Origin: Virgisporangium aurantiacum
GTDB taxonomy: Bacteria > Actinomycetota > Actinomycetes > Mycobacteriales > Micromonosporaceae
Direction of reading: 5' to 3'
Assembly (NCBI RefSeq): GCF_016863635.1
Contig: NZ_BOPG01000044.1
Location: forward strand, 1-64,000
Length of the DNA: 64,000 nucleotides
In this document: positions 18,150 to 26,229 of the stretch, in pieces
How the letters are laid out: every line of letters starts with the position of its first letter
Position numbering within the stretch: position 1 is the stretch's first letter
The notes under the pieces: model-generated
Seen by the model: only the letters and a program-made list of their open reading frames with translations
What the model was told of the DNA's origin: nothing
The model's database searches: none
Position numbers and translations under genes: made by a program

Positions 18150-18718
18150 TCTTGCTCCTCCAGGCGAATGTGAAGATCGAGATCAAGATGCCCAATGGCA
18201 AGGCCCCTTCGTCACATGGCGAAGCCGACTCGGCCAGCGGTATGAATCCGGCGTTCCAGCACGGCGGTCCGCTCACGTCGTGACGCGACCCGCGTGTGTT
18301 CCTCCTGTCTCGCCACTAATGAGAAGGTCCAAGGCAGGCTTGATACGCGGTTCGTCGCGCGAACGCAGCCGATGGCACGGGGTGGGGCCGAGTGTGCAAC
18401 GCTAGATGATCATTTCGAGGAGGGCTGCGCAGTCATACAGCTGCGACCGAATGTGTGGCAGCGGTCGTCAAAGGTGATCTGCGCGGTCCGTTGCCAAGGC
18501 CGAGACATTTCCTGGTCATTGCCGTGATCCGCTACGTGACAGCTCCACGGCTCGAAGACCTGGAGGAATCCATCTCGCCTCGTCACGTTCCGCTGTGGGA
18601 CAGTCACTGTCGACGTGGAGAATCCGCGCGAATGTTCCACCTCTCGGCTGTATCAGGGCCTGCCGTCGAGATCCCCTGACGGTGATGGTCATCCGACGAG
18701 CACGGATGGGGAGGAACG
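18150..18718. other. Intergenic region upstream of the sigma factor gene
   Basis: No gene seen. It separates the divergent small membrane protein and sigma factor genes, so both promoters should lie here. I could not identify a convincing -35/-10 pair. Confidence 0.5.
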
Positions 18719-19318
18719 ATGACGGCACTTCAAGCGGACGACGCCGCCGATTCTCCATGGTCGGCCGCGGCGGAGGCGTTCGTCGCCTGGCGGGACGAGG
18801 GTCGTGTGGAAGGGCTTGACCGTTTGGTGCAGCTGGTCACACCCACGCTGTGGCACATGGCCCGCGGCCACGGTCTAAGCGCGGAGGAGTCCAAGGACGT
18901 GATCCAGTCGACGTGGCAAGCGCTGGTCACCGCGCGAACGTCGATCAGGGATCCGCAGGCGGTCTGGCGATGGATCACCGTTACCTGCCGGCGCTTCGCG
19001 GCGAAAGCCGCGCGCACCGGTCGGCGCGAGGAACCTGTCGAACTCATGCACCTCGACCGCCGGACAGCAGAGGACGCCGATCCGCAATCGCTGGTCGTGC
19101 GGGACGACACGGCGGATCGGCTGTGGCAGCACGTGGCGAAGTTGTCGGACCTGTGCCGTCGCATTCTGCGGATCATCGCCTTCGACATCCAGCCGGACTA
19201 CCGGGCGCTCGCGACCGAACTGGGTATTCCGGTCGGATCAATTGGACCCAACCGCGGCCGGTGCCTGTTGAAGCTGCGTCAGCTGCTCGGTGCGGACCCC
19301 GGATGGAGTGACCGATGA
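18719..19318 (+). CDS. ECF-type sigma-70 factor
   Basis: A 199-residue protein starting at ATG 18719 after GGGGAGGAACG. Region 2 is at residues of about 25-95 (GLDRLVQLVTPTLWHMARGH, then QAVWRWITVTCRRFAAKAAR). Region 4 is at about 135-190 (LCRRILRIIAFDIQPDYRAL, ATELGIPVGSIGPNRGRCL). It directs RNA polymerase to a specific promoter set. It overlaps the next gene by ATGA and starts a four-gene run with a CnaB-like protein, a subtilase and a CHAT protease. No classical membrane anti-sigma factor is encoded next to it. Control may therefore go through the proteases, but this is inference. Confidence 0.9.
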   Translation: MTALQADDAADSPWSAAAEAFVAWRDEGRVEGLDRLVQLVTPTLWHMARGHGLSAEESKDVIQSTWQALVTARTSIRDPQAVWRWITVTCRRFAAKAARTGRREEPVELMHLDRRTAEDADPQSLVVRDDTADRLWQHVAKLSDLCRRILRIIAFDIQPDYRALATELGIPVGSIGPNRGRCLLKLRQLLGADPGWSDR

Positions 19319-19791
19319 ACCCCGAGAACCGAAACCTGTACGCCCTCCTACGAGACATGTGGGATCGGCGTGACCCGTGCCCCGACGATCTGACGGAGCA
19401 CGTTGTGGTGGGGCTCGCGATCGACAACCTCGACGACGAGGTGATGGCACTCCAGCCCGTTCTTTCCACCGCCGACGCACGTGGCCCCCAGGCCGGCTCC
19501 CGCTACACCTTCGAGTTGCGTGGCCTCGGAATGACTGTCCTGCAAGGAGCGGTCCTGGTGGCGATGTCCGGGCGACGGCATCGACGCATCGACGGCTGGA
19601 TCGCGCCGGCGACGGTCTTCGGTGTCCAGTTGCACACCGGCTCGGGCATTCGCGAATCCACTACGGATCAGGATGGCCGGTTCTCCTTCGACCGGCTGCT
19701 AGCCGGCCCGGTTCGCCTCGTGTTCGAGCGTGTGCACGAGACCGCTGTGCCGCTGACCAGGCCCGTCGCCACCGCGCAGTTCTCTGTCTAG
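19315..19791 (+). CDS. Soluble protein with a CnaB-like beta-sandwich C-terminus
   Basis: A 158-residue protein whose ATG overlaps the sigma stop. Residues 1-45 are helical with conserved-looking acidic and aromatic residues (NLYALLRDMWDRRDPCPDDL), a layout like that of short anti-sigma N-termini. Residues of about 75-158 look like a carboxypeptidase-regulatory/CnaB-type beta sandwich (VFGVQLHTGSGIRESTTDQD, then GRFSFDRLLAGPVRLVFE). There is no membrane segment. Position suggests a partner of the sigma factor. It could be an anti-sigma factor and a protease substrate, which is untested. Confidence 0.7.
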   Translation: MNPENRNLYALLRDMWDRRDPCPDDLTEHVVVGLAIDNLDDEVMALQPVLSTADARGPQAGSRYTFELRGLGMTVLQGAVLVAMSGRRHRRIDGWIAPATVFGVQLHTGSGIRESTTDQDGRFSFDRLLAGPVRLVFERVHETAVPLTRPVATAQFSV

Positions 19792-19817
19792 CCACTACCC
19801 ACATCAGACGGGAGCCG

Positions 19818-21440
19818 ATGATGACCAGACCCACCGAGCCCGTTCTCGGCGATGTCGATCCGGCGCTGCCACCGCCCGACGTCCTGGCCCGCGCGAGGGC
19901 GCGCGTGCTCGACCCGGCCACCGCCACGCGGTTCGACCGTCAGGTCCTCCGGCCGACCGTGTATGTGGCGGACGAACTGCTCGTGCTCCGCAGCCAGGTC
20001 GATCGGGTCAGCGGCTTCCTCGTGGAGGCCGCCAAGGCCCTCGGTATGGGACCGCAGGAACTGCGCGAGGGGCGCAGCTCCGATTCCGGCCTCGTGATGC
20101 GGTTCATCCCGCTGCCCAAGCGGGCCGTCGAGGTCGACGCGTGGGAGGTGCTCCAGCGTGCGCGCCAACTCGCTCTCGAGGCCGGCGCCGATCTGCGCGG
20201 TGTCGGGCTGAACCACCTCATGTCCGTCGGCGCGTTCGGACCTGTCCCGTATGACTCGCCACAGCCGTACGACCCCGCCTATTCGCCGGGGTCGCCATAT
20301 GCGGACCTGGCCTACAGCGGGCCGAGGCCCGTCGCGCTGCCGTTGGTCAACAAGCCGGCTCGGGGCAAGAAGCGCGAGCGGGACCTCGAGCACGTCGGAC
20401 GCAGGCCCGTCGTCGCGGTCGTCGACACCGGCTGCGGCTCTCATCCCTGGCTGAACCACGGCGTCTATCGCGAGACGCTCGGATCAATGGGAACGGTGGC
20501 GGGTGGCAACACGTTCGACCAGGCGGAGCAACTCGGTAACGCCTTGGGTCGCCTGGACGGTATGCGGGATCCGTTCGCCGGGCATGGCACGTTCATCTGC
20601 GGCCTGGTCCGCCAGGCCTGCCCCGAGGCCGAGATCGTGTCGCTCCCGATCGTCAGCTCCGACGGGAACAATGACAAGGGCGCCCTTGCCGCCGCACTGA
20701 ACCGAATCTTGGACCTCATCAAGGCCGGCGTTATCGCCGGCGTCGACGTCGTGTCGTTGTCCATGGGCTCGTATCTAGAGGAAGAGGACGACCCCAACCT
20801 GCCGTGGCGACTGCCGCCCTCGTCCGGCGACGGCACCGGCGACTCGGACGAGGAGGACAGGCAGCAGGTTCTCGATGTCCTCCTGGACGCCATCCAGAAG
20901 CTGACCGACGAGGGCATCGTGGTCGTCGCCGCGGCGGGGAACGACGGCACCACACGCAAGTTCTACCCGGCGGCGTTTGTCGAGCTGGACGGAACTCAAC
21001 TGCCTCACAACGCCGTGTTGAGCGTCGGTGCCCTCAACCCCAATCGCAGCTCGATCACGCTGTTCAGCAACGGCGGCTCGTGGGTCAAGGCGTGGGATGT
21101 GGGTGTCGCTGTGGTGAGCACCATGCCGGACAAGTACCAGCACAGCTTGCATGCCAGGGCCCGCACGATCGATCAGGAGACCGGCGCGGCGCGGGAAAGC
21201 GTCGATGAGGACGACTTCACCGGGTTGTTCGCTATCGCCTCGGGCACCTCATACGCGGCCCCCGTCATGGCCGGCCGCATCGCTGGGGCGATCTACGACC
21301 GCCGGCGCGAGAACTTCGAGGCAGCCCGCCAAGCTGGGACGACGGGGGAGGCGCTGAAGGACAGCGTGAAGCTGACCCCGGATCAGATCGCAACCTGCGT
21401 CCAGGATCAAATCGACGGCACGCACCCACCCAAGGCCTGA
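19818..21440 (+). CDS. Intracellular S8 (subtilisin-like) serine peptidase
   Basis: A 540-residue protein from ATG 19818, after GGGAGCC. The catalytic triad is complete: Asp in VVAVVDTGCG (about 201), His in GHGTFICG (about 254), Ser in GTSYAAPVMAG (about 477). The oxyanion Asn is in AAAGNDG (about 371). No signal peptide or membrane segment is visible, so the enzyme should act in the cytoplasm. An N-terminal 180-residue extension with a Pro/Tyr-rich stretch (YDSPQPYDPAYSPGSPYADL) precedes the protease fold. An acidic loop (about 315-350) lies inside it. It sits between the CnaB-like gene and the CHAT gene with short spacings, consistent with an operon. Confidence 0.92.
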   Translation: MMTRPTEPVLGDVDPALPPPDVLARARARVLDPATATRFDRQVLRPTVYVADELLVLRSQVDRVSGFLVEAAKALGMGPQELREGRSSDSGLVMRFIPLPKRAVEVDAWEVLQRARQLALEAGADLRGVGLNHLMSVGAFGPVPYDSPQPYDPAYSPGSPYADLAYSGPRPVALPLVNKPARGKKRERDLEHVGRRPVVAVVDTGCGSHPWLNHGVYRETLGSMGTVAGGNTFDQAEQLGNALGRLDGMRDPFAGHGTFICGLVRQACPEAEIVSLPIVSSDGNNDKGALAAALNRILDLIKAGVIAGVDVVSLSMGSYLEEEDDPNLPWRLPPSSGDGTGDSDEEDRQQVLDVLLDAIQKLTDEGIVVVAAAGNDGTTRKFYPAAFVELDGTQLPHNAVLSVGALNPNRSSITLFSNGGSWVKAWDVGVAVVSTMPDKYQHSLHARARTIDQETGAARESVDEDDFTGLFAIASGTSYAAPVMAGRIAGAIYDRRRENFEAARQAGTTGEALKDSVKLTPDQIATCVQDQIDGTHPPKA

Positions 21441-21509
21441 TCGAGCGACGGCGCTTCGACACGCTTCATTGCTTGACGGAGCGCCGCCGCTGCCCATCAC
21501 AATGGCTCC

Positions 21510-24014
21510 ATGGCCGCCGCGACCGCTGTGGAGCTGCACCGGCGTGCTCAGCAGGAGACTGAGCGCGGGCGCCACGCGGTGGCACGACGGCTTTTGCATC
21601 GTGCGTTGGGGTTGAACCCGGATCCGGTCTCTCGGGCCCGCATTCTGATCACGCTTGCCTATCAGGAAGCCGATCGCATGCCGGCCACGGGTCTCGACCT
21701 GCTCGATCAGGCCGAGGCCCTGCCGGATCTGCCGCCTCAGCTGCAAGGGCTGGTGGCGAGCCAACGCGGTCTGCTACACCTGCGCGCCGGCATGGTGAAC
21801 GAGGCGAGTGTGTCGTTCGACCGGGCCGCAAGCCTCCTTGACGACTCCACGCCGGAAATCTTGGGTCGGAACCTGCTCAACCGAGGACTGGTACACACCC
21901 GATGCGGCCGGCACCGCGCCGCCCGAGCCGACTATGCGCGGTGCGCGGAGCTGGCGCGTCGGCACGGGCTGGTGCTGCTCGCGGCCAAGGCGGCGCACAA
22001 CCTCGGCTACCTCTACCTCTTGTCGGGGGACGTTCCCGCGGCGTTGCGGGCGATGGACGACGTCGCCTCGGTCTTGAGCACGCAGTCAGCTGCGCATGCC
22101 GCGGTCTACCACACCGACCGGGCGCAGGTCCTGCTCGCCGCAGGGCTTTTCGGTGAGGCCGACGAGGACCTGGCCCGGTCGGCGGAGCTCTACCAGGCCG
22201 CCGACCTGCGCCACGATCAAGCGGTAACCGAGCTCGAACGAGCGCAGCTGGCGCTGCGCGAAGAGCGTTGGACCGACGCGGACAAGCTGGCCGTGCGCGC
22301 CCGCCGCCGCTTCGCCAAGCGTGGCGCGGCCTACTGGGAGATGCTCAGCTCGCACGTTGTCCTCGCGGCGGGTGTTGGCGCCGGAAAGCACCAGGGTGTG
22401 GCCTCGCAGGCGACCCAACTCGCAGCCCGGCTGGCGGCGATCGGCCTGGTCGACGACGCCAGGGCCGCGCGGCGTACGGCGGCCTTCGCGGCGCTGGAGG
22501 ACACATCACCGGACGCGGTCGCCCGGGCCGAGGAACTTGCCGCTGGTGCGATGCGGGCCCGCCGCGGCGATTCGATCGCGACCAGGCTGCACCTTCGGAG
22601 GCTGCGTGCGGCGCTCGCCCACGCACGCGGCGATGCGGCACGGGCGCAGCGGGAGCGGGTGGTCGCGCTCAACGAGCTGCACCGTCACCAGGCGTCGTTC
22701 GGCAGCCTGGACCTGCAGACCGCGACCGGTGGCCATGCGCGGCGCCTTGCCCGCGACGGGTTGACGTGGGCCCTGCGCACGGGCCGGCCCGCGGCCGTGT
22801 TCGCGTGGGCCGAGCGGGCGCGTGCGCTGTCCGCGCGCCTGCCGACGGTGCATCCACCCGCCGACGAGCGCGCGGCGGTCCTGCTCGAGGAACTGCGCCA
22901 CGCGCGGCGCGAGCTCCGGATGCAGGTCCAGTCCGGCCGCGTGGATCCGGATCTCCGCAGCCGCTGCACGGAGCTGGAACAGGACATCCGCCGGAGATCC
23001 TGGTACCTGCCGGGTCCGATGCAGACGATCGCGCCGGCACCGTTGTCCCGCGTGCGTGAACACCTTGCATCGGCGTCCGCCACGCTCGTCGCTCATCTGA
23101 TCATCGGGGGGCGGCTGTTTGCCTTGATTGTCACCGCCCGCCGCCAGGAGGTCCGCGATCTCGGCCCGGCCGAACCGGCCGTCGAAGCGGGTCGCCGGCT
23201 GCGGTCGGATTTGGACATGCTCGCCTTGGAAGCGCTTCCCGGGCCGCTGCGCGAGACGATCCGGGCGGCAAGCAGGTCCGCGTTGCGCCGGCTGGATGAG
23301 CTGTTGTGGCAGCCGCTACAGGACGTGGTGGCGGACGGTCCGCTGCTGCTTGCCCCGTCGGCCGGCCTCGTCACCACGCCGTGGCCGCTGATTCCGACGA
23401 TCCGCGGCCGTGCGGTGGCGGTGGTCGCCTCGGTGACCGGCTGGCTTGCACATCGCGGCCAGACGCCGGTGGAGAACCCGACCGTCGCCCTCGCCGCCGG
23501 TCCGGAGATCGATCGGGCCGCCGACGAGTTGCGGCTGTTGCGCCTGGTCTGGTCACTACCCGCGACGAAGGAGTTGTCCACCACCGCCGACGTCCGTGCC
23601 GCGGCCATCAACGCCGACATTCTGCACGTCGCGGCACACGGCACGCATGAACCCGACAATCCCCTGTTCTCGCACCTCCATCTGGCGGATGGGCCGCTGT
23701 TCGGCTACGAACTCGAGCAGTTGCCCCGGCTGCCCGCACACGTCGTGCTGTCGGCCTGCGAACTCGGCCTGGCGGGAGCCAGGGCCGGTGACGAGACCCT
23801 CGGTATGACGGTCGCTCTGCTGCACGGAGGCGCCCGTAGCGTGGTCGCCGGCGTCGCCCAGGTGTCGGACCGGATCGCCTGTCGGGTGGCCCCGGCACAC
23901 CATGCGGCGCTTCGCCGAAGGCTGTCGCCGGCGGCGGCGCTCGCCGGGGCGATCGCGATGCTGGACCGGGAGGACGACCCGCCGCCGCTGGTGTGCTTCG
24001 GCGCCGGGTGGTAG
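21510..24014 (+). CDS. TPR-CHAT caspase-like protease
   Basis: An 834-residue protein. Residues of about 1-430 are TPR/helical repeats (ARADYARCAELARRHGLVLL, AKAAHNLGYLYLLSGDVPAA). Residues of about 560-834 form a CHAT domain. The catalytic His is in ILHVAAHGTHEPDNP (about 711) and the catalytic Cys in VVLSACELGLAGARAGDE (about 749). CHAT proteases are related to caspases and separases. In type III-E CRISPR, a TPR-CHAT protease cleaves a partner and so frees a sigma factor. Here the CHAT gene is the fourth gene of a run that starts with a sigma factor and has no CRISPR genes nearby. The start ATG 21510 has a weak ribosome site; ATG 21503 is out of frame. Confidence 0.9.
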   Translation: MAAATAVELHRRAQQETERGRHAVARRLLHRALGLNPDPVSRARILITLAYQEADRMPATGLDLLDQAEALPDLPPQLQGLVASQRGLLHLRAGMVNEASVSFDRAASLLDDSTPEILGRNLLNRGLVHTRCGRHRAARADYARCAELARRHGLVLLAAKAAHNLGYLYLLSGDVPAALRAMDDVASVLSTQSAAHAAVYHTDRAQVLLAAGLFGEADEDLARSAELYQAADLRHDQAVTELERAQLALREERWTDADKLAVRARRRFAKRGAAYWEMLSSHVVLAAGVGAGKHQGVASQATQLAARLAAIGLVDDARAARRTAAFAALEDTSPDAVARAEELAAGAMRARRGDSIATRLHLRRLRAALAHARGDAARAQRERVVALNELHRHQASFGSLDLQTATGGHARRLARDGLTWALRTGRPAAVFAWAERARALSARLPTVHPPADERAAVLLEELRHARRELRMQVQSGRVDPDLRSRCTELEQDIRRRSWYLPGPMQTIAPAPLSRVREHLASASATLVAHLIIGGRLFALIVTARRQEVRDLGPAEPAVEAGRRLRSDLDMLALEALPGPLRETIRAASRSALRRLDELLWQPLQDVVADGPLLLAPSAGLVTTPWPLIPTIRGRAVAVVASVTGWLAHRGQTPVENPTVALAAGPEIDRAADELRLLRLVWSLPATKELSTTADVRAAAINADILHVAAHGTHEPDNPLFSHLHLADGPLFGYELEQLPRLPAHVVLSACELGLAGARAGDETLGMTVALLHGGARSVVAGVAQVSDRIACRVAPAHHAALRRRLSPAAALAGAIAMLDREDDPPPLVCFGAGW

Positions 24015-24313
24015 CCGGCCATCTCGCCGAAGGCGTGGATAAATCCGTCGACTCATCAGTATCAGGGCCTACATCACCCGGCTCCTGTCGGAGCAATACC
24101 CGACGGGCCCACCTGTGGGCCGAATCCTACGAGGTGCTCATGGACAGAACAGCAACGGCTCTTGCCGGCCGACATCAGGGTTGCCGAATACCGCGTCAGT
24201 CCCGACATCGAGCAGAAGCAGACCGGCGAAAAGCATTCACATGCGAAGCAGACTCTAAGCGGTTCGACCGCCGTGCGAGCACGGATGGCGGCCGCTCAAA
24301 GCCGGGCAACCGG
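24015..24313. other. Intergenic stretch with a possible gene fragment
   Basis: Between the CHAT gene and the minus-strand CHAT pseudogene. The plus strand around 24160-24300 reads ADIRVAEYRVSPDIEQKQTG in an open frame without a start. It is probably a fragment of a mobile-element gene. Confidence 0.3.
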
Positions 24314-24339
24314 ATAAACGACCGGTTCGCAACCGGTCG
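24314..24339 (-). terminator. Terminator-like hairpin, minus strand
   Basis: A perfect 9-bp stem (CGACCGGTT with AACCGGTCG, 3-base loop) is followed on the minus strand by TTTAT. It lies at the 3' side of the CHAT pseudogene and could be its old terminator. The T-run is short. Confidence 0.45.
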
Positions 24340-24384
24340 AGCGGGCTGGAGTGGCGCATCTCCGGCCCGCTTCCGTTTCTGCTG

Positions 24385-25560
24385 ACGACCTTCCCGTAGA
24401 CCTGGCCGTCGCTGGCGGTTGCGCCGGGAGCATCCTCTGCGGCGGCGGCTTCGCCAGCGGTGGTCGGGGCGGGAGGGGCTTCGGCGTAGGCCGACCGCAG
24501 GCGTTGAGGACCAGCACCTGCACCCCGGACCGGGCCAGCACCGCCCCAACGCCGGCCCATCGACGAGTTGTTCGTTGCCCTGACGTCAGGGTCTTCGAAC
24601 AGGAGAAATCCGTGCCGACCCGGTCGGGGTGGTGAGGCGAAGTTGCGGCCGGTGTAGCGGTTACGACTCACACCCCCGACCCTCCGGCCGCAGTGCCGGA
24701 CCTGACGCCGGTTTCGGTGTCGAGGTTGAGGCAGGTGCCGTGACCGTCGAAGTGCACCACCTGAAACGGCCGACCAGCCCGATACGCCGCATCGACCACC
24801 TCGATGAGTCGGGCGAACGTCGGCGGCCGCAACGCGTGGATCGCCAACCCGCCGGAGTCGCCGCCGAAGTGGACCAGGTGGCTGGCCACTGATCGGAACG
24901 GCACATCGACCCGTCCGGCCGGACGGCAGATCACCAACAACACCCGCAACCCGTCCCCGCCGGTGTCGCCGTCGGTGGCCTGGCTACGGGAACGAGTTTT
25001 GGCTCCACCTACGGGCCAGATTTAGCCCCACTTCCCGATCTTGGTGGCGATGATCGGGAACTGGTTCTGGCCCCACCAGAAGCCTTCCTCGCGGCCAATG
25101 ATGGCCGCCGCTCGTTCCAGGTCAACGCCGTTCGTCCTCGCTACGCTGCGGGCGCTCCACGTTGACCTGCGCCTCGCCGACGGCGGGATGGCAGCGATCG
25201 AGGAAAGCCAAGGACTGCCGCTGATCTCGCGCCCTGGGGCCAACACTCGCTGGAACTGATTCCGACCGGAGCCGCGTGGGGCCAGCATTCACTCCCAGGT
25301 GGGGCCAACAGACTCTCCTGGAGCCAGTGGCCGCATCGGTAACCGCCGGGACGGTCAACGGCATATCGTTATCCGGGTCCCGCAGCAACTCCCACGGCAG
25401 CGCCGTCGCATCCTCGACCTCGGTGGCCACCTCCGCCCGCATCTGGGGCAGCTGACCCTGCACCCGCCCCACAACCGTGCCCCGTCCCGGGAATCGAACA
25501 GCTCGGCGAAGAACTTCCGGCCCAGGTCCCCCAACCGGGTCTCGATCGACGAGGCCATGG
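24385..25560 (-). pseudogene. CHAT-domain protease pseudogene, frameshifted and interrupted
   Basis: Three separated pieces on the minus strand match one CHAT protein. Near 25330-25560 are TRLGDLGRKFFAELF and VATEVEDATALPWELLRDP. At 24668-24949 is RVLLVICRPAGR, then PFQVVHFDGHG with the catalytic His. Near 24400-24560 is SGVQVLVLNAC with the catalytic Cys. The pieces lie in different frames. About 370 bases between the first two (24950-25320) are inserted sequence rich in GGGGCCAA-type repeats and also hold a palindrome. The C-terminus after YGK is lost. It differs in sequence from the intact CHAT gene just upstream. Confidence 0.7.
25118..25169. repeat. REP-like palindrome, copy A
   Basis: Perfect 10-bp arms (CAGGTCAACG at 25118-25127, CGTTGACCTG at 25160-25169) enclose a 32-base middle. 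Its central 30 bases (25129-25158) are identical to those of the copy at 29282-29331, whose arms differ but are equally self-complementary. It sits in the sequence that interrupts the CHAT pseudogene. Confidence 0.75.
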
Positions 25561-25782
25561 TCGGCGCCGGGTCGACCGGCTACTCCAGGAAGTCGGGCGA
25601 CCAACCTCACCCCAAGGCCCAGCGGCCGGCACCGGCCGTACGGGCCATCGTTGGGCCAAGTCGCGCGGCAGCACGCCGGGCCGCGAGCACGACTCGGCCA
25701 AACGGCACGACAAAGGGCCACTACCGGACGCGGTCCGTAACCTGGCCTGGCGGGCCGCGTGGACCCCAGCGACAGGCAACGG

Positions 25783-25940
25783 CGCCCCCGTTAACCCCCC
25801 GAAAATTCCTGCCGAGCGGTGACTGTCAGTGCCAATGTTGATGAGCCGACAAGCAAGATCGGGCAGGTCAACGCCAAAGTCCGACGATCGATGACAAGTC
25901 CGCGGCCGTGACGTTCGGTAAGCGTAGGTTGTCAACTCTT
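25783..25940 (+). repeat. Composite island repeat, partial copy
   Basis: CCCCCGTTAACCCCCCGAAAA starts it, and the GTGACGTTCGGTAAGCGTAGG-type block follows about 126 bases on, the same spacing as at 13256 and 37275. The downstream arm and tRNA core are missing. Confidence 0.6.
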
Positions 25941-25967
25941 ATCATCGTTGTGCAACGCTTGCAGAGC

Positions 25968-26098
25968 GCCACGAGCTGGGCATCGACGACCACGACCGGT
26001 TGCAGCTGGCCCTTGCCTGGGACAGCCCAGGCGAGGCCATCCCGGGCCTTCGTGGCCACGTCCCTCGGTCGATTGGCAAGGAGTTCACGAGGGCGTAG
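25968..26098 (+). pseudogene. C-terminal fragment of an unrecognised gene
   Basis: An open frame reads RHELGIDDHDRLQLALAWDS and PGEAIPGLRGHVPRSIGKEF and ends at TAG 26096-26098. Composition and codon use are protein-like, but no start or N-terminus precedes it. It starts where the composite repeat ends. Confidence 0.4.
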
Positions 26099-26229
26099 CG
26101 GCTCTTGTCAGGTCCTGCGGATAGTGACCGTCAGCAACAGAGAGCCGTCGGTTCAAGTCCTGCCATCCCCGACAGAGACATAAGCCGCGAGAAGCAACTT
26201 TCCGCTGACAGGACCACGGCGTTGAACGC

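Noticed and set aside
18719..24014. Type III-E CRISPR locus, suggested by TPR-CHAT plus sigma factor
   Set aside because: No gRAMP/Cas7-11, Cas1/Cas2, Csx30 or repeat-spacer array is visible anywhere in the window.
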